DNA from: Streptomyces pyxinicus
GTDB lineage: Bacteria > Actinomycetota > Actinomycetes > Streptomycetales > Streptomycetaceae
Assembly: GCF_024753135.1 (NCBI RefSeq)
Contig: NZ_JANUGP010000005.1
Coordinates: forward strand, 1 to 64,000
Length of the DNA stretch: 64,000 bases
Reading direction: 5' to 3'
Within the stretch, counting starts at the first letter, position 1. Every line of letters begins with the position of its first letter. Below the pieces are notes generated by a model that was not told the origin of the DNA, did no database searches, and was given only the letters and a program-made list of their open reading frames with translations. A program made the translations under genes and the position numbers. Shown one piece after another: positions 25,312 through 33,505 of the stretch.

Positions 25312-26515
25312 GTGATCGACACCGGCGACATCGACGTCTTCCTCGGCCTGGACGTCGGCAAGGGCGAACACCACGCCACCGCCGTCACCCCGGCTGGGAA
25401 GAAGGCATTCGACAAGCGCCTGCCCAACACCGAACCCAAGCTCCGCGAGCTCTTCGCGAAACTCCAGGCCAAGCACGGAACAGTGCTCGTCGTGGTCGAC
25501 CAGCCAGCCTCGATCGGCGCCCTGCCGCTCGCGGTCGCCAAGGACATGGGCTGCCCGGTCGCCTATCTGCCGGGGCTGACGATGCGGCGGATCGCCGACC
25601 TCTACCCGGGTGAGGCGAAGACGGACGCGAGGGACGCGTTCATCATCGCGGACGCGGCCCGCGCGATGCCCCACACCCTGCGAGCGATCGACGGCGAGGA
25701 CAAGACGATCGCCGAGCCGGAGATGATCGTCGGCTTCGACGACGACCTGGCCGGCGAGGCCACCCGCGTCGCCAACCGGCTGCACGGCCTGCTGTCCCAG
25801 ACCCATCCATCACTGGAACGGGTCCCGAGACCGCGGTTGCAGCACCCGGCCGTCCTCACGCTGCTGGAGCGATTCGGATCCCCGGCCCAGATCCGCAAGG
25901 CCGGACGCCGGCGGCTGATTACCCTGCTGCGGCCGAAGGCACCGAGGACGGCCGAGCGCCTGGTCGAGAAGATCTTCGCCGCCCTGGACGAGCAAACCGT
26001 GACAGCCCCGGGGACGGAGGCGGCCTCGCTGATCGTCCCGAGCCTGGCGGCCTCGCTGACAGCCGTGCTCGCCCAGCGCAAACTGCTGGCCGGGCGGATC
26101 GAGGAACTGCTGGAGGCTCACCCTCTTTCGAAGGTCCTGACGTTGATGCCGGGCATCGGTGTCAGGACCGGAGCCCGTATCCTGATCGAGGTCGGCTACG
26201 GCAGCACCTTCCCGACCGCCGGCCACCTCGCCACCTAGGCCGGACTCGCCCCGGCGACCCGGAGCTCGGGCTCCTCGCTCCGCGGCGAACAGCCCTCCCG
26301 GAGAGGAAACCAGCAGCTCAAACGGGCTTTCTTCCTCTCCGCGTTCGCTGCCCTGGGCGACCCGGGCCTACTACGACAAGAAGATCGCCCAGGGAAAGCA
26401 CCACACCCAGGCCCTGCTCTGACTCGCCAGACGCCGGGTCGATGTCCTGTTCGCGATGCTCCGCGACGGCACCTTCTACGAACCGCAGCCGTCGGCCTCA
26501 GTCACCTGACCTGCG
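25240..26515 (+). mobile_element. IS110-type insertion sequence remnant (edges approximate)
   Basis: The element is defined by the decayed transposase. IS110 elements lack terminal inverted repeats, so the ends are not precise. The right side runs directly into the stop codon of the convergent gene at 26502. Confidence 0.55.
25312..26509 (+). pseudogene. IS110-family transposase, inactivated
   Basis: The frame from GTG 25312 encodes the N-terminal DEDD-type domain (DVFLGLDVGKGEHHATAVTP, VVVDQPASIGALPLAVAKDM, GEAKTDARDAFIIADAAR) and most of the C-terminal Tnp20 domain (LMPGIGVRTGARILIEVGYG). A TAG at 26236 interrupts it at HLAT. Homologous codons continue (AGLAPATRSSGSSLRGEQPS, RGNQQLKRAFFLSAFAALGD). 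At about 26362 a small deletion shifts the frame (YYDKKIAQGKHHTQALL is in +1), and a TGA at 26420 stops that frame, before a final TGA at 26507. Three lesions make an active enzyme very unlikely. Confidence 0.88.
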
Positions 26516-26987
26516 GGTCTGCGAGGAGAACGACCCGATCGGTCTCGACGTCGAAGCCGATCACCGGATGGCCGTAGTCACCCTCCGGGTCCATCAGCAC
26601 CGGCTTGCGCAGCCGCCGCCCGATCTCCCGAAGGAACCCGCCGAACACATCAAGTCGCTCTTGGCCCTGCAACTCCCGCAGGTCGACGTCGAAGTCGACT
26701 TCATCGGCGGCAAGGAAACGGAAGATCGCCAGCACATCGGCAGCCGGCCAGACCCGCAGGTCCGGGCACTCGGCATCCGCCGGACGGGAGAGCACGGTCT
26801 CTGCCCGGGGCACCGGAAGCACCGTTCCTCCCTCGGAGTACTGGCACTTCCAGCCCTTCTCCGCGACCAGATCGAGGACGGCCTGCCAGTCCTCCACTGA
26901 GGCATCCGGGACACGCACGTCCGGCAGCGACCCCATCAAGTCCGGGTCGAAGAAGCACTTCACGTCATCCCATAACAGATCAGCCAC
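26502..26987 (-). CDS. Hypothetical acidic protein with a TTA codon, 3' end at IS boundary
   Basis: A 161-residue protein; GTG 26987 (VADLLWDDVKCFFDPDLMGS) is the best start. It is acidic, without membrane segments. Features are ASVEDWQAVLDLVAEKGWKC, VDFDVDLRELQGQ and GHPVIGFDVETDRVVLLADP. The fifth codon is TTA (Leu), which in Streptomyces needs the bldA tRNA. The stop lies inside the end of the IS110 remnant (overlap 26502-26509), so the insertion may have replaced the last residues. I do not recognise the family. Confidence 0.68.
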   Translation of the reverse strand: MADLLWDDVKCFFDPDLMGSLPDVRVPDASVEDWQAVLDLVAEKGWKCQYSEGGTVLPVPRAETVLSRPADAECPDLRVWPAADVLAIFRFLAADEVDFDVDLRELQGQERLDVFGGFLREIGRRLRKPVLMDPEGDYGHPVIGFDVETDRVVLLADPQVR

Positions 26988-27075
26988 ACCGCCATGCTGC
27001 CCCGGCTCACCGACCCGACGCACCCCTGTTTCCCTTGACCAAAGACATAGGGGCACTCCCCGCCGAACACGTGCG

Positions 27076-27750
27076 TCAGCCGATCGTCAGCCGAATCGTC
27101 CCGTCCCCCAGCCCCTCCACCGCAACCCCGCTCAGATCGGGAACGACGACGGCAGGCCCGTGCACCCCGGCCCGCGGCCCGACTCCCACGACCCGCATCC
27201 CAGCGGAGCGTCCCGCCGTGATTCCGGCTCCCGAGTCCTCGAAGACCACGCACTCGGCCGGGTCGACCCCCAGCTCGGCCGCGCCCTTCAGGAACCCCTC
27301 GGGGTCCGGCTTGCTCGCGCCCACCGACTCCGCCGTCACCCGCACCGCCGGCAACGGCAGCCCGGCCGCGTTCATACGGGCCGTGGAGAGGGCGACGTCC
27401 GCCGAGGTCACCAGCGCGTGCGGCAGCCCCGCCAGGGACCGGAGGAACTCCCGGGCGCCCGGGATCTCGACGACCCCGTCCATGTCGGCGGTCTCCTGCG
27501 CGAGCATCCGCGCGTTGTCGGCCAGGTTCTGCGCCACCGGCCGGTCGGGCAGCAGGACGGCCATCGAGGCGTGCCCCTGCCGTCCGTGCACGACCTTCAT
27601 GACCTCGTCGCCGTCCAGCCCGTGCCGCTCGGCCCAGCCCCGCCAGATCCGCTCGACCACGGCGTCCGAGTTGACGAGCGTGCCGTCCATGTCCAGCAGC
27701 AGGGCACGGGCGGTGAGGACGGTGGGCGTGGGCGCGGCGGTGGCCGGCAT
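27076..27750 (-). CDS. HAD-superfamily sugar-phosphatase-like hydrolase
   Basis: A 224-residue cytoplasmic enzyme. ATG 27750 fits the domain start. HAD motif I is LLLDMDGTLVNSD, motif II is HALVTSADVALS, motif III has the Lys in GASKPDPEGFLKGAAELG and motif IV is CVVFEDSGAGITAG. A helical cap lies between (VVERIWRGWAERHGLDGDEV). The layout matches subfamily IA sugar phosphatases (YfbT/GPP type) or beta-phosphoglucomutases. It probably removes phosphate from a sugar or polyol phosphate; the substrate is uncertain. It is monocistronic. Confidence 0.9.
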   Translation of the reverse strand: MPATAAPTPTVLTARALLLDMDGTLVNSDAVVERIWRGWAERHGLDGDEVMKVVHGRQGHASMAVLLPDRPVAQNLADNARMLAQETADMDGVVEIPGAREFLRSLAGLPHALVTSADVALSTARMNAAGLPLPAVRVTAESVGASKPDPEGFLKGAAELGVDPAECVVFEDSGAGITAGRSAGMRVVGVGPRAGVHGPAVVVPDLSGVAVEGLGDGTIRLTIG

Positions 27751-27953
27751 CGGCAGCTCCAGGTGCGTGGCGAGAGGTCCCGGGGTCGGAGAGGGACCCG
27801 GTCGGGAGAGACAAGGCGGCCCCGCCCGCCGGTCAGGGAAAACGGGCGGGAGCCACTTTGTTCTTCTACGGTACAAAACCCGGGGCGGATCGCGCCACCG
27901 GCCCCCGCCAGGATTCACCGGACGTTCAGCTCGCCCGGCCGCACGCCACCCGC

Positions 27954-28535
27954 TCAGCCCGCGATCGCCTCGTACAGGCTCCACACGCCGAGCCCCAGCA
28001 TGACCAGCGCGGCGATCTGCGTGATCAGCCGCAGCGGCACCCGCTTCATCAGGGCCTTGCCGCCCACGATGCCGAGTCCCGCGACGGCCCACAGGCCCAG
28101 CACCGCGCCGAGGCCGACGGAGAGCGGGTCGTCGTAGCGGGCGGCCAGGTTGGCGGTCATGATCTGGGTGAGGTCGCCGAACTCGGCGACCAGGATGAGC
28201 ATGAAGCCGGTGCCCGCGACCTTCCAGAAGGACTGGTCGGCGGGCTTCTTGATCTCCTCCTCGCCGTCGTCCTTCTTCAGCAGCAGCATCGCGGCGCCGC
28301 CCAGGAAGAGGACGCCGGTCAGGGCGTGCACGAGCTGCTGGGGCAGCAGGGTGAGCACGCTGCCGGCGGCGACGGCGAGCACGACGTGCAGCAGGAAGGC
28401 GGCGGCGACGCCCGCGAAGACGTAGCTCGCCCGGTAGCGGGTGCCGAGGACGAGGCCGGCCAGCGCGGTCTTGTCCGGCAGTTCGGCGAGGAAGACGACG
28501 CCGAAGACGAGCGCCGTCACGGTGATGCTGATCAA
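27954..28535 (-). CDS. TMEM165/GDT1-family cation (Mn2+/Ca2+) transporter
   Basis: A 193-residue membrane protein made of two homologous halves of three helices. The family motif E-x-G-D-[KR]-[ST] appears as FLAELPDKTALAGLVLG in the first half and as VAEFGDLTQIMTANLAARY in the second, both in altered form. A charged loop (KKDDGEEEIKKPADQ) joins them. Bacterial members export Mn2+ (some handle Ca2+). The gene is preceded by a yybP-ykoY riboswitch, which supports manganese export. Confidence 0.92.
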   Translation of the reverse strand: MISITVTALVFGVVFLAELPDKTALAGLVLGTRYRASYVFAGVAAAFLLHVVLAVAAGSVLTLLPQQLVHALTGVLFLGGAAMLLLKKDDGEEEIKKPADQSFWKVAGTGFMLILVAEFGDLTQIMTANLAARYDDPLSVGLGAVLGLWAVAGLGIVGGKALMKRVPLRLITQIAALVMLGLGVWSLYEAIAG

Positions 28536-28639
28536 GGTTCCTCAATCGGTCGGGGCTGCCCCGCCGAGAGTGCGGTATGTCACGCGATACACCTCGGCAC
28601 GGCAGCGCACTGGTCGCCCGCACCACGGGTACGGGCGTG

Positions 28640-28752
28640 CACTGCTTGCCGAAGGTCTCGCTGGCGGACCGCGTGCGGTACGCCTCCGGGCGCCGGCTCA
28701 GGCTGGCTGAGCAGTGTGTCGACGGTCCGGCGAAGAGCTACTCCCCTTCTGC
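28640..28752 (-). promoter_or_regulatory. yybP-ykoY (manganese) riboswitch
   Basis: On the minus strand the leader starts with AGAAGGGGAGTAGCT (28750-28736) and ends with GCGAGACCTTCGGC (28661-28648), the two conserved blocks of yybP-ykoY RNAs. In this class Mn2+ binding turns on expression of exporters. It lies 105 bases before the TMEM165/GDT1 start. The middle part was not folded here. Confidence 0.85.
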
Positions 28753-28920
28753 GCTCCCCATCGTACGGGATGTGAATGTTCGGTCGTGAACATGCCCATA
28801 CACCTTGTCGTGACATGGACGTGTCACTAGCTTCTCACCGAGCGCTCATCCACCGGCCACACGGCCCCGCGAGCATTCCCCCGCTCGCGCCCATCACCCC
28901 CACCCCGCAAGGGAGTTCGC

Positions 28921-29565
28921 ATGTCCAGGTTCTACGCGCGTCGACGGGTGAGCGTCCTCGCGACCCTCACCGCACTGGCGGCCTCCGTCGCCCTCGTCAA
29001 CTCCCCCAGCGCCTCCGCCGCCCTCCCGACGCCGGTCAGCGGCGCCACCGCCCGGAGCTACCTCTCCCAGCTCACCGTGGCCACCGAGGACCGCACCGGC
29101 TACAAGCGCGACCTGTTCCCGACCTGGATCACCATCTCGGGCACCTGCAACACCCGCGAGTACATCCTCAAGCGCGACGGCTCGAACGTCGTCACCGACT
29201 CCGCCTGCGTGGCCCAGAGCGGCAGTTGGTACTCCCCGTACGACGGCGCCACCTGGAGCGCGGCCTCGGACGTCGACATCGACCACCTGGTGCCGCTCGC
29301 CGAGGCCTGGGACTCCGGGGCGAGCAAGTGGACCACCGCCCAGCGGCAGGCCTTCGCCAACGACGTCACCCGCCCGCAGCTCCTCGCGGTCACCGACAAC
29401 GTCAACCAGGCCAAGGGCGACCAGGACCCGGCCACCTGGGTGCCCTCGCGCACGGCGTACCTGTGCACGTACGTCCGCGCCTGGGTGCAGGTGAAGTATT
29501 ACTACAACCTCTCGGTGGACTCCGCCGAGAAGACCGCGCTCACCAACGACCTGGCGGGCTGCTGA
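28921..29565 (+). CDS. Secreted HNH-family nuclease (DUF1524/GmrSD C-terminal-like)
   Basis: A 214-residue exported protein with a signal peptide (VSVLATLTALAASVALVNS, cleavage after ASA). The catalytic core is VDIDHLVPLAEAWDSGASKW, with the Asp-His pair of HNH nucleases, then VTRPQLLAVTDNVNQAKGDQ, with the Asn, and DPATWVPS. Two Cys pairs (GTCNTREYIL with SACVAQS; LCTYV with AGC) could form disulfides outside the cell. Such secreted nucleases degrade extracellular DNA for nutrient use. It starts at ATG 28921 behind AAGGGAG and stands alone. Confidence 0.9.
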   Translation: MSRFYARRRVSVLATLTALAASVALVNSPSASAALPTPVSGATARSYLSQLTVATEDRTGYKRDLFPTWITISGTCNTREYILKRDGSNVVTDSACVAQSGSWYSPYDGATWSAASDVDIDHLVPLAEAWDSGASKWTTAQRQAFANDVTRPQLLAVTDNVNQAKGDQDPATWVPSRTAYLCTYVRAWVQVKYYYNLSVDSAEKTALTNDLAGC

Positions 29566-29568
29566 CGT

Positions 29569-30216
29569 TCAGGACGCGGGGCGGCGGCGCATGAGGTAGC
29601 CGGCCGCCCCGCCGGCCGCGAACAGCGCGGCCACCGAGACCCCCGTGGCCAGCCAGGTCGCGCCCAGCCACTGGGCGCCGTAGTAGCCGAGGGCGACGCT
29701 GTAGGCGGCCCAGGACAGGCCGGCCAGCGCGGACCAGGGCAGGAAGTCCCGGACGCGGCGATGCGCCGCGCCCGCGCAGAAGGAGACGACCGAGCGGCCG
29801 GCCGGGGCGAACCGGGCCAGCACCACCAGCGCGCCGCCGCCCCGGGCCAGCGCGTCGCCGAGACGTTCCTGCGCGGAGGTCAGCCGCCGGGAGCGGGCTA
29901 TCGCGCGGTCCAGGCGCTCCCCGCCCCGCCAGGCCAGCCGGTAGGCGACGAGATCGCCGAGCACGGAGGCGGTCGCGGCCGACAGGATCAGGGCCAGGAT
30001 GTCCGGCACCTCGTGCGGGACACGGCCCGCCACCGCGCCCGTACCCGCCGCGGCCGCCGTACCGGCCGTGATGACGAGCACCCCGCTGGGCAGCACCGGC
30101 AGGAACACGTCGAGGAGCACCGACAGGGCCACCACGGCATAGATCCACGGTCCGGCCGCAAGCGACCCCACACTCTCCAGCACGACGACTCCCTGTACTC
30201 CCCCGATGACAGCCAT
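29569..30216 (-). CDS. DedA family membrane protein (SNARE-associated/VTT domain)
   Basis: A 215-residue integral protein. ATG 30216 is used; GTG 30183, with CAGGGAG six bases upstream, is a real alternative. The VTT domain is shown by LSVLLDVFLPVLPSGVLVIT, SVLGDLVAYRLAWRGGERLD, LARFAPAGRSVVSFCAGAAH and SALAGLSWAAYSVALGYYGA. DedA proteins scavenge or flip lipids such as undecaprenyl phosphate and PE in some bacteria. It ends convergently with the HNH nuclease gene. Confidence 0.87.
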   Translation of the reverse strand: MAVIGGVQGVVVLESVGSLAAGPWIYAVVALSVLLDVFLPVLPSGVLVITAGTAAAAGTGAVAGRVPHEVPDILALILSAATASVLGDLVAYRLAWRGGERLDRAIARSRRLTSAQERLGDALARGGGALVVLARFAPAGRSVVSFCAGAAHRRVRDFLPWSALAGLSWAAYSVALGYYGAQWLGATWLATGVSVAALFAAGGAAGYLMRRRPAS

Positions 30217-30280
30217 ACAGCGTACGCCTGGGGTGTGACAGCGGGTGCCAGGGGGCCCACCGTACCCGCACCCGCGTACG

Positions 30281-30321
30281 ACGACGCCCCTCCCCGTTCG
30301 CGCGGGGAGGGGCGTTGTCGT
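30281..30321 (-). terminator. Strong hairpin terminator behind DoxX gene
   Basis: ACGACGCCCCTCCCC (30281-30295) pairs with GGGGAGGGGCGTTGTCGT (30304-30321). It separates the DoxX gene from the DedA gene. Confidence 0.85.
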
Positions 30322-30341
30322 CTCGCAAGTGGGCCTGGGCG

Positions 30342-30797
30342 TCAGGCGGCTATCGGCGCCCGGTCGGCGGCGGGATCGGCGGTCGCCGCGGTGCGCCGGG
30401 TGACGAGCCGGTCCAGGCCGTAGGCGCCGGAGCCGGTGAAGACCAGCAGGAAGAAGCCCCAGCAGAACAGCACGGACAGCTCGCCGCCGTTCTGGATGGG
30501 CCACAGGGCACCCTGCTGGTGGACGTCGAAGTAGGCGAAGGCCATCGAGCCCGAGGCGACCAGCGCGGCCCCGCGGGTGCCGAGGCCGAGCAGCACCAGG
30601 ACGCCGGCGACGAGCTGGATCACGGCCGCGTACCAGCCGGGCCAGGTGCCGGCCGCGATCGTGCCGCCGTCGGTGCCCGCGGCGCCGCCGAGGACGCCGA
30701 ACAGCGAGGCGGCGCCGTGCACCGCGAACAGCAGGCCGAGGACGACGCGGAACAGGCCGATCGCGTAGGGCTGAGCGGCGTTGAGGCGTACGGACAT
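30342..30797 (-). CDS. DoxX family membrane protein, probably iron-regulated
   Basis: A 151-residue protein with four membrane helices (IGLFRVVLGLLFAVHGAASL, YAAVIQLVAGVLVLLGLGTR, GAALVASGSMAFAYFDVHQQ, LSVLFCWGFFLLVFTGSGAY). The order and the R-V-x-x-G-x-x-F-x-x-H-G pattern are those of DoxX/DoxD proteins, which in mycobacteria form part of a membrane redox complex with SodA and SseA. An IdeR/DmdR-like iron box lies about 90 bases upstream. No sod or sse gene is in the window. Confidence 0.9.
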   Translation of the reverse strand: MSVRLNAAQPYAIGLFRVVLGLLFAVHGAASLFGVLGGAAGTDGGTIAAGTWPGWYAAVIQLVAGVLVLLGLGTRGAALVASGSMAFAYFDVHQQGALWPIQNGGELSVLFCWGFFLLVFTGSGAYGLDRLVTRRTAATADPAADRAPIAA

Positions 30798-30882
30798 AGG
30801 GGGTCTCCCTCTTCGGTGTCGGTCGGACCGGCCGGGGACGTGGAAGGCCGGTCATGGGGGCGGCGGGTACCGAATGAGGGCC

Positions 30883-30901
30883 CTAGGTTAGGTGCACCTA
30901 A
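30883..30901 (-). promoter_or_regulatory. IdeR/DmdR-type iron box upstream of DoxX gene
   Basis: On the minus strand TTAGGTGCACCTAACCTAG agrees at 15 of 19 positions with the actinobacterial iron box TTAGGTTAGSCTAACCTWA, and holds the perfect palindrome TTAGGTGCACCTAA. It overlaps the stop codon of the upstream gene and precedes DoxX. Confidence 0.75.
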
Positions 30902-32799
30902 TCAATGCTTGCAAGTTCAACATTCGGCCATCGTGACGCCTCCGCATCCGGTTCCACTTCCGCCCCGGCGACCCGCAGCACCTCACGCGCCACCGCGTCG
31001 GCATCCGAGAGCGTCACCGAGTCCACCCCCGGCCGCGCCCCCGCCGCGGTCACCCAGTGCACCCCCTCCGTGGGCACCCCGAACGCGAACCGCCGTGCGT
31101 GCGCGACTCCCTGACGACCCATCAGGCGATACGGCCGCCGTGTCACGTCGACGCCTCCCGTCTCGTACCCGTCCACCGTGTGCGGCCGGCAGCCGCCGTC
31201 CGCGAGCAGTCCGGCGAGCAGCGCGTCGCCGGTGCGCCGCACATCGGGTTCTGGAAGCCGCGCCTCTATGAGAGTCGTCACACGCACCTCGGACCCCGGC
31301 ACCAGCCGCGAGCGCGCCTCCCAGCCCCCCGCCGCGGCACGCACCTCAAGGCGCGGACCGAGCACCTCCACCACGCCCGCCACCACCAGGGCCGTCAGTT
31401 CCTCGACGCGGCGGCGGGGCGGGCCTATGGACAGATAGGCGTTGAGCGGGGTGTACCAGCCGTCCAGGTGCGCGCGCCGGGACGCGCCGGCCAGACCGCC
31501 GTGATCGACCACCAGCCGTATCTCGTTGCGCAGGTCCCGCAACACGTCGAGCGCCGCCTTCACCGGTCCGCGCGCATTCCCGAGGGCCGCCTGCGCCGCG
31601 TCCTCGCGCAGGTGCCCCAGCAGCCACTCCCGCCACTCACCCGGCCCGCCGAACTCCCGCCCCCGGTACGGCCGCACCACCGCCTCCCAGTCCCAGCGGT
31701 CCCCCTCGGCCACCCCGAACGCGTCCAGCACGGCCGCCTCCCCCGGACCACCGTGCGGTACGGCGAGAAAGCGGTCGGCGAAGTCCGCTCGCCCGGTCAG
31801 CGCGCCGTAGTACACCGTCTCCACCTCCTTGGCGACCAACGACCACACCTCGGCACGGAAGTCCGGCGCCTCACCGGAGTCGGCGCGCTTGCGGAAACCG
31901 GCGATCACCTCCGGGGTGAGCACGAGCGGGACGTGCCGCCCGTACGCACCCTTGGCGTTGTCGCCGCGCGCCTGGTACGGCACCCCGCGCCGCGACCCCG
32001 CGTACAGCCGCGGCTCCCGCCCCGCAGGCAGATACCGCAGCCCACCGCCCGCCTCCCGGACGAAACGGCCGCCGCGGCCGGTGGTGAACAGGGCGATGTG
32101 GTCGAAGAAGTTGAGCCCCAGACCGCGCAACAGCACGGGCTCACCGGGGCGTACGGCGGCCAGGTCGACGTCGGCCGGGTTGGCGGGCGGCACGTACCGC
32201 AGGCCGTACCGGGCGGCGTGCGCGGCGTCCGCCCGCTGCGCCTCGTCGGGGATGGCCGAAAGGTGCCCCTGCGCCAGCACGACCGCGGCCAGCCCCGGCA
32301 GCACCCGGCCGTCGTCCAGGGTGAGCGCCTGCCGGCCGTCGGCCTCGTCCGCCAGCCGGACGGCACGGGCCCGGTGGACCCGCACCCGCACCGCGTCCGG
32401 GGCCCCGCCGACGAGCCGGGCGAACACCCACTCCAGATACCGCCCGTAGTGAGCGCGGGTCGGATACTCGTCCGGCCCCACTGCCTCCTGCGTCCCCTCG
32501 GCCCACTCGTGGAGACTCGGTCCCGGGCGGATCGGACCGGAGCAGTCCACGCTGGCGTCGGTGAACAGCGTCACCTGGCTCGCCACCGTGTTCATCAGCA
32601 ACTCGGCCGACTGCGCGGTCCGCCAGACCCGGCCGGCCCCCGGCGGCGCGGGATCGATCACATGGACCGTGAGCCGGACACCGGGCGGCAGCAGTTCCGG
32701 CACGGAGGCGCAGAGGCGTTCCAGGACGCTGGTTCCGCGCGGTCCGGCGCCGACCAGGGCGACGGAGACCGTGGGGGTTTCCTGGGTCGGGGCAGACAA
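30898..32799 (-). CDS. FAD/NAD(P)-binding protein (NAD_binding_9 type)
   Basis: A 633-residue cytoplasmic flavoprotein. The dinucleotide-binding loop SVALVGAGPRGTSVLERLCA is at residues 11-30, followed by VTVHVIDP-type strand LTVHVIDPAPPGAGRVWRTA. Further conserved patches are LMNTVASQVTLFTDAS, EYPTRAHYGRYLEWVF, VVLAQGHLS and LLRGLGLNFFDHIALFTTGR. These match the HI0933/NAD_binding_9 family of predicted FAD-dependent oxidoreductases. The substrate is unknown; relatives occur in secondary metabolism. It is not obviously in an operon. Confidence 0.86.
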   Translation of the reverse strand: MSAPTQETPTVSVALVGAGPRGTSVLERLCASVPELLPPGVRLTVHVIDPAPPGAGRVWRTAQSAELLMNTVASQVTLFTDASVDCSGPIRPGPSLHEWAEGTQEAVGPDEYPTRAHYGRYLEWVFARLVGGAPDAVRVRVHRARAVRLADEADGRQALTLDDGRVLPGLAAVVLAQGHLSAIPDEAQRADAAHAARYGLRYVPPANPADVDLAAVRPGEPVLLRGLGLNFFDHIALFTTGRGGRFVREAGGGLRYLPAGREPRLYAGSRRGVPYQARGDNAKGAYGRHVPLVLTPEVIAGFRKRADSGEAPDFRAEVWSLVAKEVETVYYGALTGRADFADRFLAVPHGGPGEAAVLDAFGVAEGDRWDWEAVVRPYRGREFGGPGEWREWLLGHLREDAAQAALGNARGPVKAALDVLRDLRNEIRLVVDHGGLAGASRRAHLDGWYTPLNAYLSIGPPRRRVEELTALVVAGVVEVLGPRLEVRAAAGGWEARSRLVPGSEVRVTTLIEARLPEPDVRRTGDALLAGLLADGGCRPHTVDGYETGGVDVTRRPYRLMGRQGVAHARRFAFGVPTEGVHWVTAAGARPGVDSVTLSDADAVAREVLRVAGAEVEPDAEASRWPNVELASID

Positions 32800-33196
32800 A
32801 GGCGTGACTCCCGGGCGTTGGGGGCGCGTGACGGCAGACCGCCCGCGTACGGCGGACAGCGCGCCTCATCATGCACCTGCTGCCCGCCCGCCAGGGGAGC
32901 AACGTTCCTTTCACCGGAGCCGTTGTCCGGCATGCCGGATTGGGGTGCGGATTATGCGGGCGGACGTCCGGAGTGGAGCGGATGGCGGCGGGTCCTGACC
33001 GGTGCGGGGGCGGCCCTAGGCAGGCCCTGTCGTCAAACTCCCTCCTCCAGCCTCCGGCCGGGGACCCCCAGAGCACGCACCTGACGCCGCGAAGCCCGCC
33101 CTCCGGGCGAACGGCGGGAGTTTGACGACAGGACCTAGAGGCGACGAGCCGCACACACTCGCCCCCGCCGCGAGCCCCCTCGGCCAGGGCCGCCCG
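32800..33196 (+). other. Intergenic region with MITE-like element
   Basis: The 397 bases between the FAD gene start and the DUF2277 stop hold no gene. The right half contains a 115-base element with inverted-repeat ends (33020-33134). The left half would carry the promoter of the FAD gene. Confidence 0.5.
33020..33134. repeat. MITE-like element with 17-bp inverted ends and CTAG flanks
   Basis: CCTGTCGTCAAACTCCC at 33026-33042 is an exact inverted copy of GGGAGTTTGACGACAGG at 33116-33132. CTAG stands at 33016-33019 and again at 33135-33138, as in a 4-bp target duplication. The core of about 70 bases is non-coding and the element is far too short for a transposase, so it would move in trans. 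Confidence 0.7.
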
Positions 33197-33412
33197 CTAC
33201 CGCTGCCCCCGCACCTCCAGGTCGGCCAGCAACTCGGCCGTGGCGTGGGCCACCGCCGCCACCGCCCGGTCGAAGACCTCGCGGTTGTGGGCGGCGGGGG
33301 CGCGGAAGCCCGAGACCTTGCGCACGTACTGGAGCGCGGCGGCGTGGATGTCGTCGCCCGTGGCCTCGTGGGGCAGCGCGGGCGGTCGCAGTGTCTTGAT
33401 GCTCCGGCACAT
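33197..33412 (-). CDS. DUF2277 family small protein
   Basis: A 71-residue protein beginning MCRSIKTLRPP, the invariant start of DUF2277. It continues with HAAALQYVRKVSGFRAPAAH and ends VAHATAELLADLEVRG. The conserved N-terminal Cys and C-terminal helix are both present, so it is full-length. The family is widespread in actinobacteria and has no known function. It is divergent from the reductase gene at 33506. Confidence 0.9.
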   Translation of the reverse strand: MCRSIKTLRPPALPHEATGDDIHAAALQYVRKVSGFRAPAAHNREVFDRAVAAVAHATAELLADLEVRGQR

Positions 33413-33505
33413 GAGCCCAGTCTCCCGCACCGCGCGCCGCCCTGCGATGATCCCCGCGAAGGCGGCCACCGATCCCCGGGGCCGACCGTCGGAAGGAACA
33501 GCCTC

